A DNA stretch of 64,000 bases from Gammaproteobacteria bacterium (GTDB lineage: Bacteria > Pseudomonadota > Gammaproteobacteria > Thiohalomonadales > Thiohalomonadaceae): positions 1-64,000 of the forward strand of contig QKED01000003.1 in the NCBI GenBank assembly GCA_003252455.1, given 5' to 3'. The notes beneath the pieces were generated by a model. That model ran no database searches and was not told the origin of the DNA. It saw nothing but the letters and a program-made list of their open reading frames with translations. Below are positions 11,867 to 20,414 of this stretch, in pieces. Made by a program: the position numbers and the translations under genes. Position 1 is the stretch's first letter, and each line of letters begins with the position of its first letter.

Positions 11867-12124
11867 TTATTCGGTGACGATATCCACGAACTTGCGCCCC
11901 TCGGGGCCACGGGTCGTGAAGGAGACGACACCGTCGGCCTTGGCGAACAGGGTGTGGTCCTTGCCACAGCCGACGTTGAGACCGGCGTGGAAACGGGTGC
12001 CGCGCTGACGCACGATGATGGAACCGGCGCTCACTTCCTGACCACCAAAGCACTTCACGCCGAGGCGCTTGGAGATGGAATCGCGACCGTTGCGGGTACT
12101 ACCGCCAGCTTTTTTATGAGCCAT
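11867..12124 (-). CDS. rpmA: 50S ribosomal protein L27
   Basis: An 85-residue L27 at the peptidyl-transferase centre. [26 protein letters not shown] and [13 protein letters not shown] are diagnostic. The N-terminus is of the short unprocessed proteobacterial type. It is cotranscribed with rplU (60-base gap) and followed by a strong terminator. Confidence 0.98.
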   Translation of the reverse strand: MAHKKAGGSTRNGRDSISKRLGVKCFGGQEVSAGSIIVRQRGTRFHAGLNVGCGKDHTLFAKADGVVSFTTRGPEGRKFVDIVTE

Positions 12125-12184
12125 TGTTCGTTACTCTCTGACTAGGCGCCCTCGGCGAGGGCTGTCTATGGAGGAGGAGCGGGA

Positions 12185-12496
12185 TCAGGCAGAGATGCCG
12201 GTGATCTCGATCTCGGTGTAGGCCTGACGGTGGCCCTGACGCTTCAGGTGGTGCTTGCGGCGGCGGAACTTGACGATACGCACCTTCTCACCACGACCGT
12301 GACCCTTGATCACCGCCGTCACCTTGCCACTCTCGACCTTGGGGGTACCGATCATGATGTTGTCGCCATCGGCAACCATCAGCACCTCATCCAGATCAAT
12401 GGAAGCGCCCACTTCGCTCTCGAGCTTCTCGACTCGCAGGGTCTGGCCCTGGGCCACTCGATATTGCTTGCCACCCGTCTTAATTACCGCGTACAT
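12185..12496 (-). CDS. rplU: 50S ribosomal protein L21
   Basis: A 103-residue L21 that binds 23S r[17 protein letters not shown] and [20 protein letters not shown] are diagnostic. The start was set at 12496 (MYAV), with GGAG upstream; the longer open frame has a non-homologous 16-residue extension. First gene of rplU-rpmA. Confidence 0.97.
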   Translation of the reverse strand: MYAVIKTGGKQYRVAQGQTLRVEKLESEVGASIDLDEVLMVADGDNIMIGTPKVESGKVTAVIKGHGRGEKVRIVKFRRRKHHLKRQGHRQAYTEIEITGISA

Positions 12497-12601
12497 TGCA
12501 GCTTGATCTCCAGATTCATTAGCGGCGCGTGTGGCGCCTCCCACAAAAGACCAGCGATTCTATCCCCACTCCCCCGATAGATCAATGCCCACATCGGGCA
12601 A

Positions 12602-12631
12602 ATTACACTTCCCCGCCCCTTACCCGAGCAA
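12602..12631 (-). promoter_or_regulatory. Candidate promoter of rplU-rpmA
   Basis: Minus-strand -35 TTGCTC (complement at 12626-12631), 18-base spacer, -10 TGTAAT (complement at 12602-12607), 106 bases before the rplU start. A partial consensus match. Confidence 0.4.
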
Positions 12632-12678
12632 AACAGGGTGATTTTCTTGTTGCGGTGTATCTGAAAGGGAGTCGCCTT

Positions 12679-12687
12679 TGCTAGAAT
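12679..12687 (+). promoter_or_regulatory. Extended -10 promoter of ispB
   Basis: TGCTAGAAT fits the extended -10 form TGnTATAAT with one mismatch, 52 bases before the ispB start. The -35 position is poor, as expected for an extended -10 promoter. Confidence 0.45.
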
Positions 12688-12738
12688 CGCCCTCTCTTTT
12701 GTCTGCGGGGAGCAGAGCGGCACGCCCGAGCACCGCCC

Positions 12739-13707
12739 ATGAACATACAAGACCTCTACGCCCTGGTCGCCGATGAGCGCCGCGCCGTCGATGCGCTGAT
12801 CGAGCGCCGCCTCCACTCTGAGGTGGAACTGGTCAACCTGATTGGCCACTACATCGTCAACAGCGGCGGCAAGCGCCTGCGCCCGGTACTCCTGCTCCTC
12901 TCATCAGGCGCCTGCAACTACCAAGGCCGCGCCCACATCGACCTGGCCGCCGTGGTCGAATTCATCCATACCGCCACCCTGCTGCACGACGACGTAGTCG
13001 ACGCCTCTATGCTGCGCCGTGGACGCGAGACTGCCAACGCCGTCTGGGGTGACCAGGCCAGCGTGCTGGTCGGTGACTTCCTCTACTCACGCTCGTTCCA
13101 GATTATGGTCGAGGTGGGCAATATGCGGGTGATGGAGATCCTCGCCGGGGCCACCAACACCATCGCCGAAGGTGAGGTCAAGCAGCTGCTCAATGTACGA
13201 GACATCACCACCGACGAGGCACGCTACCTCGACGTGATCCGCAGCAAGACCGCCAAGTTGTTCGAGTCCGCGAGCCAGATCGGTGCGATCCTGAGCGGCG
13301 TCCCCGCCGAGCAGGAGCAGGCGATGGCCGCCTACGGCATGCACCTGGGCACTGCCTACCAACTCATCGACGATGTCCTCGACTACAGCGCCGACAGCGA
13401 GACCCTGGGCAAGAATATCGGTGACGACCTGGCCGAGGGGAAGCCCACGCTGCCCCTCATCTATGTCATCCGCTACGGCAGCGAGGCGCAGGCCGCCGTC
13501 GTGCGTCAGGCGATCGAGAGTGGCGGTAAAGAGTCTATCGAAAGCGTCACTTTGGCCATTGAATCCACCGGGGCCATCGAGTACACTGCGCGGGCTGCGC
13601 AACGAGAGGCCGAGATGGCCATCGACGCCCTCCAGGTGATTCCCGACTCGCCCTACAAACAGGCGATGATCGACCTGGCCCGCTTCGCAGTAGCGCGCAG
13701 CTACTGA
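12739..13707 (+). CDS. ispB: Long-chain polyprenyl diphosphate synthase (IspB type)
   Basis: Trans-prenyltransferase that builds the quinone side chain from FPP and IPP. At 322 residues, it shows the first Asp-rich motif at Asp84-85/Asp88 (LLHDDVVD), the second at about 211 (LIDDVLDY), GGKRLRP and KTAKLFE. It is divergent from rplU, the classical gammaproteobacterial arrangement. Product chain length (C40 or other) cannot be read with confidence. tRNA-Pro begins 28 bases after the stop and may be cotranscribed. Confidence 0.95.
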   Translation: MNIQDLYALVADERRAVDALIERRLHSEVELVNLIGHYIVNSGGKRLRPVLLLLSSGACNYQGRAHIDLAAVVEFIHTATLLHDDVVDASMLRRGRETANAVWGDQASVLVGDFLYSRSFQIMVEVGNMRVMEILAGATNTIAEGEVKQLLNVRDITTDEARYLDVIRSKTAKLFESASQIGAILSGVPAEQEQAMAAYGMHLGTAYQLIDDVLDYSADSETLGKNIGDDLAEGKPTLPLIYVIRYGSEAQAAVVRQAIESGGKESIESVTLAIESTGAIEYTARAAQREAEMAIDALQVIPDSPYKQAMIDLARFAVARSY

Positions 13708-13735
13708 TAAGCCAGAGCGGCACAGCAATCAGCTA

Positions 13736-13812
13736 CGGGGTGTAGCTCAGCCTGGTAGAGCACTGTCTTCGGGAGGCAGGGGCCGGAGGTTCGAATCCTC
13801 TCACCCCGACCA
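13736..13812 (+). tRNA. tRNA-Pro (CGG)
   Basis: A 77-base cloverleaf. The acceptor CGGGGTG pairs with CACCCCG, and the CCA is encoded (13810-13812). Anticodon stem CTGTC/GGCAG with loop TTCGGGA gives CGG; the T loop is TTCGAAT. It reads CCG codons. Confidence 0.95.
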
Positions 13813-13817
13813 ATACC

Positions 13818-13850
13818 GCAAAGCCCTCCTTCGTGAGGGCTTTTGCATTT
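13818..13850 (+). terminator. Terminator after tRNA-Pro
   Basis: GCAAAGCCCTC (13818-13828), a six-base loop, GAGGGCTTTTGC (13835-13846), with T-rich sequence after it. It ends the ispB/tRNA-Pro unit. Confidence 0.7.
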
Positions 13851-14020
13851 CTGGGCCACGCCGAGAGTGTGTCGCGCCAGCCCCCCGCATCGTCCGCCAA
13901 ATCGTCCTCAATCCGTCCCCGTTCGTCAGTCATTTTTCTGGAACATTTTGGCAACCCTCTGATTTAAAACGAAGATGTTCTCAATTGAAAAATTGTTGTG
14001 AACTGAATCCCACATTAGTC

Positions 14021-14048
14021 TTGACTTATATTCCCTGCCGCTTATATT
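14021..14048 (+). promoter_or_regulatory. Promoter of sulfur-globule-like gene
   Basis: -35 TTGACT (14021-14026), 16-base spacer, -10 TATATT (14043-14048), about 97 bases before the start codon. The surrounding 13930-14050 stretch is clearly AT-richer than its neighbours, consistent with a strongly expressed gene. Nothing else was seen between 13851 and 14020. Confidence 0.65.
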
Positions 14049-14144
14049 GTGTGGAGCATTGACGCTGAGGGCGCGCATTGCACGTTGCCCCATGTCTCGC
14101 TACCTGCATTGCCCTACATAACCAAAAACCAAGGAGTTTGTCCC

Positions 14145-14819
14145 ATGAAACTGCGCACTCTGATCGCTACCGCCGTGCTGGCCGCCACCTCCACCTCCAC
14201 CCTGGCATGGTGGGGTAACGATGGCTGGGGTAACGGCAACGGTTACAACGATGGTTACTACAACGGTGACGGCTACGGCGACGGCGATGTCGACGGCAGC
14301 ATGAACTTCAGCATGCGCGGTCGCAGCAGCGCCCGTGGCTATGGCAACAACAACTACCGTGGTTACAACGGCTACCGTGGTTACAACGGCTATGGCCCCT
14401 ACGGCTACGCCCCTTACGGTTACGCCCCCGCCTACGGCGCCCCGGTGAACGCCGAGCAGGCCGAGGCCGCCCGCAAGGCCTTCGAAGAGCAGCAGAAGGC
14501 GGCCTTCGAGGCCCGCCAGAAGGCCTTCGAAGCGCACCAGAAGATGATGGCCGAGCGCATGGGTACCGCCCCGATGATGCAGGCCCCGATGCAGATGGAG
14601 CGCCCCAACTTCACCCCCGAGATGAGCATGGAAGAGCGCAAGGCCGCGATGGATGCCTTCGCTGCCAAGCAGCGCGAGGCCGCCGAGGCCCGTATGAAGG
14701 CCGCCCAGGAGCAGGCCGACAAGCGTAAGGCCGAGGCCGAGGCCCGCATGGCCGAGCAGAAGGCCGCTATGGACGCCCGCATGCCGGCTGCCCCTGCAGC
14801 CCCCGCCGCTGCCCAGTAA
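14145..14819 (+). CDS. Sulfur-globule-family-like secreted protein
   Basis: A 224-residue exported protein: signal peptide MKLRTLIATAVLAATSTSTLA, then WWGNDGWGNGNG and a Gly/Tyr/Asn/Asp-rich half with tandem NGYRGYNGY, GPYGYAPYGYAP repeats and MNFSMRGR. This composition resembles the envelope proteins of periplasmic sulfur globules in purple sulfur bacteria. The C-terminal half (about 100-210) is Ala/Glu/Lys/Met-rich, with long heptad-like helices, suggesting a coiled coil, and ends in an Ala/Pro tail. AAGGAG lies 10 bases before the ATG at 14145, which starts the clear signal peptide. The gene stands alone between its own promoter and a strong terminator. Function is inferred from composition only. 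Confidence 0.6.
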   Translation: MKLRTLIATAVLAATSTSTLAWWGNDGWGNGNGYNDGYYNGDGYGDGDVDGSMNFSMRGRSSARGYGNNNYRGYNGYRGYNGYGPYGYAPYGYAPAYGAPVNAEQAEAARKAFEEQQKAAFEARQKAFEAHQKMMAERMGTAPMMQAPMQMERPNFTPEMSMEERKAAMDAFAAKQREAAEARMKAAQEQADKRKAEAEARMAEQKAAMDARMPAAPAAPAAAQ

Positions 14820-14853
14820 GCGACTTAGCGGTCGCGCAGCATAAGCGCCCAAG

Positions 14854-14890
14854 AAAAAGCCCCGCCGGGTCTCCCGGCGGGGCTTTTTTT
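14854..14890. terminator. Strong bidirectional terminator
   Basis: AAAAAGCCCCGCCGGG, loop TCT, CCCGGCGGGGC then seven T. A 12-base GC-rich stem with A and T tracts on both sides serves the sulfur-globule-like gene (+) and possibly the small ORF at 14935 (-). Confidence 0.9.
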
Positions 14891-14934
14891 ATCTACTGAC
14901 AAACGCGCACCAACGCTGACCGACGCAAGCGCCC

Positions 14935-15066
14935 CTACTGGGTGGGGAGAAAGAACCAGATCACCACCACGGAGAGGATGAACAGGGCCACCGCGAGACG
15001 CAGGACCCAGCGAAAGCGGCAGCTGAGGGTACCGGCACACTCTTTGGTTTTTTCCGCGAATGACAT
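14935..15066 (-). CDS. Small single-helix membrane protein (43 aa), unknown
   Basis: A short ORF with MSFAEKTKECAG at the start, two Cys near residues 10 and 15, an Arg-rich juxtamembrane stretch (RFRWVLRLAV) and one hydrophobic helix of about 20 residues (LAVALFILSVVVIWFFL), ending PTQ. A good ribosome binding site, CTGGAGCCGCCT, precedes the ATG. The ORF is enclosed by terminators on both sides. No family is recognised; the positive-inside rule suggests N-in topology. Confidence 0.45.
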   Translation of the reverse strand: MSFAEKTKECAGTLSCRFRWVLRLAVALFILSVVVIWFFLPTQ

Positions 15067-15148
15067 AGGCGGCTCCAGCCGGGATCGGGTCAAGGTGTCG
15101 GCTTAAGGTTAGCCCTTACAGGGGCGTGGGTCACCCTGGCACGAACAC

Positions 15149-15180
15149 AAAAAAAAACACCATGCCTGGGCATGGTGTTT
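15149..15180 (-). terminator. Terminator of tRNA-Met
   Basis: On the minus strand AAACACCATGCC-CA-GGCATGGTGTTT is followed by a long U tract (complement of the A run at 15149-15157). It lies four bases past the tRNA 3' end. Confidence 0.85.
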
Positions 15181-15184
15181 ATAT

Positions 15185-15261
15185 TGGTGGCGATGGCTGG
15201 ACTTGAACCAGCGACACCCGCATTATGAATGCGGTGCTCTAACCGACTGAGCTACATCGCC
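15185..15261 (-). tRNA. tRNA-Met (CAT), elongator
   Basis: A 77-base cloverleaf with acceptor GGCGATG/CATCGCC and encoded CCA (complement at 15185-15187). Anticodon stem CGCAT/ATGCG and loop TCATA give CAT. The C-G-type first pair and D-arm GCTCAGTCGGTTAGAGC fit the elongator, not the initiator. Confidence 0.93.
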
Positions 15262-15291
15262 TTTTTATCGCTGCTAGCAGCGAAGGCGCAC

Positions 15292-15320
15292 ATTATCGTG
15301 ACCCTCGGCGCGCATGTCAA
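15292..15320 (-). promoter_or_regulatory. Promoter of tRNA-Met
   Basis: Minus-strand TTGACA (complement at 15315-15320), 17-base spacer, GATAAT (complement at 15292-15297), followed by a GC-rich stretch of the kind found at stringently controlled stable-RNA promoters. A perfect 16-base palindrome, TCGCTGCTAGCAGCGA, lies between it and the tRNA. Confidence 0.75.
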
Positions 15321-15347
15321 CCCTTTGCGGGGGACTTTTTTCCCGCG

Positions 15348-16439
15348 CTAGACGTTGAAGCGGAAGTGCATGATATCGCCGTCTTGCACCACGTACTCCT
15401 TGCCCTCCAGACGCAGCTTACCCGCCTCCTTCGCGCCCTGCTCACCCTTGTAGGCGACAAAGTCGGTATAGGCGGTCACCTCCGCGCGGATGAAGCCCTT
15501 CTGAAAATCGGTGTGGATGACACCGGCCGCCTCCGGGGCGGTGGCGCCGATACGCACGGTCCAGGCGCGCACCTCCTTGACCCCGGCAGTGAAGTAGGTG
15601 TGCAGACCGAGCAGGCGGTAGCCAGCACGAATGACGCGATTGAGGCCGGGCTCTTCCAGACCCAGCTCTTCCAGGAATACGGCCTGCTCCTCGGCGTCCA
15701 GCTCCATCAGCTCCGCCTCGATGGCGGCGCACACCGGCACCACCACAGCCCCCTCCTTGAGCGCCAATGCCTCCACCTTGGCCAGGTGGGGGTTATCGTT
15801 GAAGCCGTCCTCGGCGACATTGGCGATATACATGGTGGGCTTCACGGTGAGCAGATGTACGTCGTAGAGCAGCGCCATCTCCTCCTTGTCGAGGCCCATG
15901 GAGCGCACCGGCGCGCCGGTGTCGAGGTGCGGGCGCACGCGCTCCAGCAGCGCCAGCTTGGCCTTGGCCTCTTTGTCGCCGCCCTTGGCCAGCTTCCCGA
16001 CGCGCAGGATGGCACGCTCGACCGTCTCCATGTCGGCCAGGGCCAACTCGGTGTTGATCACCTCGATGTCGTCCAGCGGGCTGATCTGCCCGGCCACGTG
16101 GACCACGTTGCCATCCTCGAAGCAACGCACCACGTGGGCGATGGCGTCGGTCTCACGGATGTTGGCGAGGAACTTGTTGCCCAACCCCTCGCCGCGCGAG
16201 GCACCCGCCACCAGACCAGCGATGTCGACAAACTCCATGGTGGTCGGCAACACCCGCTGTGGATTGACGATCTCGGCCAATTTGTCGAGGCGCGGGTCGG
16301 GCACACCGACCACACCCACGTTGGGCTCGATGGTGCAGAAGGGGTAGTTTTCCGCCTGGATACCGGCCTTGGTGAGGGCGTTGAAGAGGGTCGACTTACC
16401 GACGTTGGGCAGACCGACGATACCGCACTTGAATCCCAT
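15348..16439 (-). CDS. ychF: Redox-regulated ATPase/GTPase YchF
   Basis: Universally conserved Obg-related P-loop protein (OLA1/YchF) that prefers ATP and binds ribosomes. At 363 residues, it shows G1 [10 protein letters not shown]3 [10 protein letters not shown] and a C-terminal TGS-like domain ([36 protein letters not shown]). The ychF-specific NxxE in place of NKxD is plausible in IANVAED. Last gene of the pth-ychF pair, 48 bases after pth. Confidence 0.97.
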   Translation of the reverse strand: MGFKCGIVGLPNVGKSTLFNALTKAGIQAENYPFCTIEPNVGVVGVPDPRLDKLAEIVNPQRVLPTTMEFVDIAGLVAGASRGEGLGNKFLANIRETDAIAHVVRCFEDGNVVHVAGQISPLDDIEVINTELALADMETVERAILRVGKLAKGGDKEAKAKLALLERVRPHLDTGAPVRSMGLDKEEMALLYDVHLLTVKPTMYIANVAEDGFNDNPHLAKVEALALKEGAVVVPVCAAIEAELMELDAEEQAVFLEELGLEEPGLNRVIRAGYRLLGLHTYFTAGVKEVRAWTVRIGATAPEAAGVIHTDFQKGFIRAEVTAYTDFVAYKGEQGAKEAGKLRLEGKEYVVQDGDIMHFRFNV

Positions 16440-16487
16440 GATGTCACTCGCTTCTGCGGCGCCGCGCGGGCGTCCGGGTTGTGTGTG

Positions 16488-17069
16488 TCAGCGGCGCGAG
16501 TGCAGGCGGTGCACCGCCCGCTCCCACTCCCCCTCGAGCAGCGGCTCGACCTCCTCCAACGCCTCGTCGATGGCACGGTCGATGGCCACGCGGTCATCCA
16601 ACGGCGGCTTGCCGAGCACATAGCCGGTCACCGCGCGGGCGTCGCCCGGGTGACCGATACCGATGCGCAGGCGCGCATACCCGTTCCCGCCGAGGCGGGT
16701 GTGCAGGTCGCGCAGGCCGTTGTGACCACCATGACCACCACCGCGCTTGAGGCGCGCGATACCGACGCCGAGGTCGAGCTCGTCGTGGACAATGAGGATC
16801 TGTTCGGGGGGGATCTTGTAGAAGTTGGCCAGGGCGGCGACCGCCTGGCCACTGCGGTTCATGAAGGTGGTCGGTTTGATCAACCAGAGTTCATGCCCGC
16901 GAATCTGCAGGCGGGTGGCCAGGCCGTGAAACTTGCTTTCAGGGCGAAACTGGCCACCATACCTCTGCACCAGGGTGTCGAGAAACCAGAACCCGGCGTT
17001 GTGCCGGGTCTGTTCGTATTCGGGGCCGGGATTACCCAGCCCCGCGATCAGCCTGATCTCTCCACTCAA
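16488..17069 (-). CDS. pth: Peptidyl-tRNA hydrolase
   Basis: Releases peptide from prematurely dropped peptidyl-tRNA. At 193 residues, GLGNPG (Asn13), catalytic His23 (RHNAGF), PTTFMNRSGQAV and the HDELDL motif are all present. It lies in rplY-pth-ychF, 5 bases from the rplY stop, so it is cotranscribed. Confidence 0.97.
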   Translation of the reverse strand: MSGEIRLIAGLGNPGPEYEQTRHNAGFWFLDTLVQRYGGQFRPESKFHGLATRLQIRGHELWLIKPTTFMNRSGQAVAALANFYKIPPEQILIVHDELDLGVGIARLKRGGGHGGHNGLRDLHTRLGGNGYARLRIGIGHPGDARAVTGYVLGKPPLDDRVAIDRAIDEALEEVEPLLEGEWERAVHRLHSRR

Positions 17070-17074
17070 GGCAC

Positions 17075-17689
17075 TTACTCGGCGGAGGCCTCGTCGCTGG
17101 CACCGGCGCCACGCGGCAGGTGGATACTCACCACCGGCAGGTTGTGGTCCTCGCCATGGCTCAGCTCGACCAGAGAGACGCCCTCGGGCAGCTTCAGGTC
17201 GGTGAGGTGCAGCGGGTGATCCAGCTCCAGGGCGGAGAGGTCGACCTCGATGAACTCAGGCAGGTTGGAGGCCAGGCAGGTGACGGCCACTTCGGTCATG
17301 GTGTGGGTGACGATACCGCCGGCCTTCACGCCGGGGGCCACCGCCTCGTTGACGAAGTGCAGCGGCACGTTCATGTGCAGCACGGAGTCGGCGCTGGCAC
17401 GCTGGAAGTCGACGTGCATGATCAGGTCCTTGGCGGGGTGACGCTGCAGGTCCTTCAGCACCACTTTCTGGGTGCTCTCACCGAGCTTGAGGGTGAGGAT
17501 GTGGGAGTAGAACGCCTCGTTCTCCAGGTCGTGGTAGAGCTCGTTGTGGTCCACACTGATGGAAACGGGGGCGCTGTCGCCACCGTAGATAACGCCGGGC
17601 ACCATATTGGTACGACGCAGGCGGCGGCTCGCACCTTTCCCCAGGTCGGTACGCGGTTCGGCGGTGATGATGAAATCAACCTTGCTCAT
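17075..17689 (-). CDS. rplY: 50S ribosomal protein L25/general stress protein Ctc
   Basis: 5S rRNA-binding protein of the long Ctc type (204 residues), with an N-terminal L25 domain (RTDLGKGASRRLRR, VPGVIYGG, SHILTLKL) and a C-terminal TL5-like beta domain (HVDFQRASADSVLHMNVPLHF). The start at 17689 (MSKVDF) follows GGAGACTATTCC; the longer open frame reads through the prs terminator and was rejected. Confidence 0.95.
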   Translation of the reverse strand: MSKVDFIITAEPRTDLGKGASRRLRRTNMVPGVIYGGDSAPVSISVDHNELYHDLENEAFYSHILTLKLGESTQKVVLKDLQRHPAKDLIMHVDFQRASADSVLHMNVPLHFVNEAVAPGVKAGGIVTHTMTEVAVTCLASNLPEFIEVDLSALELDHPLHLTDLKLPEGVSLVELSHGEDHNLPVVSIHLPRGAGASDEASAE

Positions 17690-17710
17690 GGAATAGTCTC
17701 CTAGATGTAA

Positions 17711-17740
17711 AGAAAAACAGACCATCCACATGGATGGTCT
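17711..17740 (-). terminator. Terminator of prs
   Basis: AGACCATCCA (17719-17728) pairs with TGGATGGTCT (17731-17740). On the minus strand it is followed by GTTTTTCTTT. It sits between prs and rplY, so rplY needs read-through or its own start. Confidence 0.7.
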
Positions 17741-17801
17741 GTCTCCGGTCCACCTCTCCCGCGACCAGGTTCGGTGGGTATCGCGTGTAAGGGGTCGGGG
17801 C

Positions 17802-18749
17802 TCAGTCCATATAGAGCGAGCTGACCGACTCCTCGTTGTGAATTCGGCTCATGGTCTCGGCCAGCATCCCGGCGATGGAGAGCTGACGCAGACGCCCACA
17901 CTCACGCGCCCGCTGGGTCAGCGGGATGGTGTCGGTGACTACCATCTCGTCGAGCTGAGAGCCGGAGATATTGTCCAGCGCCGCGCCCGAGAGCACCGGG
18001 TGGGTGATGTAGGCGGAGACCTTGAGCGCACCGTGCTGCTTGAGCGCGGCGGCGGCCTGACAGAGGGTACCGGCGGTGTCGACCAGGTCGTCGATGAGGA
18101 TGCAGCTGCGCCCCTCGACGTCACCGATGATATGCATCACCTGGGCCACGTTGGCCTGTGGACGGCGCTTGTCGATGATCGCGAGATCGGCGTCGTCGAG
18201 GCGCTTGGCCAGGGCCCGGGCACGCACCACGCCGCCCACGTCCGGGGAGACCACGATGGTGGTCTCGTCCTTGTTCTTCCACACATCACCGAGCAGGATC
18301 GGCGAGGCGTAGACGTTGTCCACCGGGATGTCGAAGAAGCCTTGGATCTGGTCGGCGTGCAGGTCGACGGTGAGCACGCGGTTGACGCCGACGCTGGCGA
18401 TCATGTTGGCCACCACCTTGGCGGTGATGGGCACACGGGCCGAGCGCGGACGGCGGTCCTGGCGGGCGTAGCCGAAGTAGGGGATGACGGCGGTGACGCG
18501 GCGGGCGGAGGCACGACGCAAGGCATCGGCCATCACCAGCAGCTCCATCAGGTTATCGTTGGTCGGCTGACAGGTGGGCTGCACGATGAAGACGTCCTTA
18601 CCACGGACATTCTCCATGATCTCGACCATCACCTCGCCGTCGCTGAAGTGGGAGACGATCGCCTTCCCCAGCGGCATATTGAGGTAACCCACGATATCGC
18701 GCGCCAGTTGCGGGTTGGCATTTCCCGCGAACACCATCATGTCGGACAC
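17802..18749 (-). CDS. prs: Ribose-phosphate pyrophosphokinase
   Basis: Makes PRPP from ribose-5-phosphate and ATP for nucleotide, His and Trp synthesis. At 315 residues, class I motifs are visible: [10 protein letters not shown], the catalytic loop region [35 protein letters not shown] and the PRPP-binding DDLVDTAGT. It lies downstream of tRNA-Gln in the ispE-tRNA-Gln-prs order. Confidence 0.97.
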   Translation of the reverse strand: MSDMMVFAGNANPQLARDIVGYLNMPLGKAIVSHFSDGEVMVEIMENVRGKDVFIVQPTCQPTNDNLMELLVMADALRRASARRVTAVIPYFGYARQDRRPRSARVPITAKVVANMIASVGVNRVLTVDLHADQIQGFFDIPVDNVYASPILLGDVWKNKDETTIVVSPDVGGVVRARALAKRLDDADLAIIDKRRPQANVAQVMHIIGDVEGRSCILIDDLVDTAGTLCQAAAALKQHGALKVSAYITHPVLSGAALDNISGSQLDEMVVTDTIPLTQRARECGRLRQLSIAGMLAETMSRIHNEESVSSLYMD

Positions 18750-18824
18750 AGGGGACTCCTGCTGCAGGCTATGATCGGCACTTGGGCGGCGAGCACTTCA
18801 GGCTGGCCGCGTCTCCACTCGATT

Positions 18825-18899
18825 TGGCTGGGGTGCCAGGATTCGAACCTGGGAATGCCGGTACCAAAAACCGGTGCCTTACCGCTTGGCGACACCCCA
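18825..18899 (-). tRNA. tRNA-Gln (TTG)
   Basis: A 75-base cloverleaf with acceptor TGGGGTG/CACCCCA, encoded CCA, anticodon stem CCGGT/ACCGG and loop TTTTGGT, giving TTG. Its position between ispE and prs is conserved in gammaproteobacteria. Confidence 0.94.
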
Positions 18900-18937
18900 A
18901 AAAAACTCTCTTCTTCTCGCCGGACCCGCCCGATCGA

Positions 18938-19795
18938 CTAGGACGACTCCACCGCCAGCCGCTGCATGAGCGGCGAACGGTTGCAGCCTTGGGCGATGAA
19001 ACCGGCCCAGCCGGGCGGGCGCTGCTCGAACACCTCGCCCGCCGCCTCGCGTGTGGAGAAGGGGGCGAAGACACAGGCGCCGGTGCCGGTCATACGCGCC
19101 TCGGCGCGGGCCGAGAGCCAGTCGAGGGCCGCCTCTACGGGGGGGTGCAACTGGCGCACCACCGGCTCGCAGACGTTGCCACCTTGCCCGGCAAGAAAGT
19201 CCGCTATTGTGATGGGCGGGCAGTTTCTTGTCAATGCAGGGTGGCGGAAAACCGCCCCTGTATCCACATGGGTATTAGGGACCAAGACCAGGTACCAGGG
19301 CTCGGGCGGAGAGACCGGCACGAGCCGCTCTCCCACCCCCTCGGCCCAGGCAGCGAAGCCGCGCACGAAGACCGGCACGTCGGCCCCGAGCGTGAGGCCA
19401 AGTCCGGCCAAGCGGTCGACGCCGAGCCCCAGGCCCCAGAGGCGGTCGAGGGCCACCAGGGTGGTGGCGGCATCGGAGCTGCCTCCACCGAGCCCCCCTC
19501 CCATGGGCAGGCGCTTTTGCAGTCGGATCTCGACCCCGTGCGGCATCCCCCCCTGTGCCTGCAGCAGGCGTGCGGCGCGCACGATGAGGTCCTGCTCCGG
19601 GGGCACGCCGGGGATCGGGTCGAGCAGGGTGATCAAGCCGTCATCGGTAGGACGAAAATCGAGGCCGTCGCCATGGTCGAGAAACTGAAACAGGCTCTGC
19701 AGCTCGTGGTAGCCATCGGCACGCCGCCCGGTGATATGCAGAAAGAGATTGAGCTTGGCCGGGGCCGGCCAGTCACGCGACCACGCACCACTCAT
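18938..19795 (-). CDS. ispE: 4-diphosphocytidyl-2-C-methyl-D-erythritol kinase
   Basis: GHMP-family kinase of the MEP isoprenoid pathway. At 285 residues, PAPAKLNLFLHITGRRADGYH at the N-terminus and the ATP loop PMGGGLGGGSSDAA are diagnostic; TGTGACVF lies near the C-terminus. The start at 19795 (MSGAWS) overlaps the lolB stop as ATGA, indicating translational coupling; an earlier in-frame start lies inside lolB. Confidence 0.96.
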   Translation of the reverse strand: MSGAWSRDWPAPAKLNLFLHITGRRADGYHELQSLFQFLDHGDGLDFRPTDDGLITLLDPIPGVPPEQDLIVRAARLLQAQGGMPHGVEIRLQKRLPMGGGLGGGSSDAATTLVALDRLWGLGLGVDRLAGLGLTLGADVPVFVRGFAAWAEGVGERLVPVSPPEPWYLVLVPNTHVDTGAVFRHPALTRNCPPITIADFLAGQGGNVCEPVVRQLHPPVEAALDWLSARAEARMTGTGACVFAPFSTREAAGEVFEQRPPGWAGFIAQGCNRSPLMQRLAVESS

Positions 19796-20403
19796 GCGCC
19801 CCCCTCCATGTCGCGGTGCCAATCGCCGATCACCAGTTTGAGCGTGTAATCACCCCGGGTCGCCTCCAGGCGCCGTGGCAGGCTGAGGCCACCGGCATCC
19901 TGATAGGCGGGGAAGTCGAGGCTCCAACCGCGCTGCTGGAAGGTGAGGGCACGCCCCTCGGCGTCCAGGCGCAGCCCCTCCAGCGGGTCGTTGGGGGCCG
20001 GCAGGCCACGGACCCAATAGCGCAGGGCGCCGACCGGGATGGCCCAACCGAACTGCTCACGCAACAGCCCCTCGACGTCGTCGCTGAGTAGCTCCCGTCC
20101 ATCGCTCAAGGCCATGCGCACCGCGCCCCCCTGACCCTGGATCTGCGCCCCGCCCTGGCCCAGCGGGCCCTTGATCAGCAAGGCATAGGCGAGCCCCTGC
20201 TGCTGCCAATCGAGGGTCCCGCTCCACACCTCGACCTGATCGGTGAGCAGGTAGCGGCCGGTGAGGTGCCAGGGGTCGAGGGCCACCAGGCGCGCTTGGC
20301 GCGCGACCCAGGCACGCTCGGCCGCCGCCCCCTCCACCGGTGGGGTGAGCGGGGTGCAGGCGGCGAGCAGAAGCAGGAGGGCGAGGGGGGCCAGCAGGCG
20401 CAC
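19792..20403 (-). CDS. lolB: Outer-membrane lipoprotein insertion protein LolB
   Basis: Receives lipoproteins from LolA and inserts them in the outer membrane. The 203-residue precursor has lipobox LLAAC (Cys16). Conserved pieces are the Trp-rich WHLTGRYLL strand, YALLIKGPLGQGGAQIQGQGG, and LRYWVRGLPAP. Family sequence conservation is low, but the operon with ispE supports the call. Confidence 0.9.
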   Translation of the reverse strand: MRLLAPLALLLLLAACTPLTPPVEGAAAERAWVARQARLVALDPWHLTGRYLLTDQVEVWSGTLDWQQQGLAYALLIKGPLGQGGAQIQGQGGAVRMALSDGRELLSDDVEGLLREQFGWAIPVGALRYWVRGLPAPNDPLEGLRLDAEGRALTFQQRGWSLDFPAYQDAGGLSLPRRLEATRGDYTLKLVIGDWHRDMEGGA

Positions 20404-20414
20404 GGTGAACTCCG

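Noticed and set aside
13733-13954. 73-residue minus-strand frame ending in VRGFEPPAPASRRQ-type sequence
   Set aside because: It is the antisense translation of tRNA-Pro, a well-known artefact.
15366-17219. 617-residue plus-strand open frame
   Set aside because: Antisense shadow of ychF, pth and rplY, all firmly identified on the minus strand.
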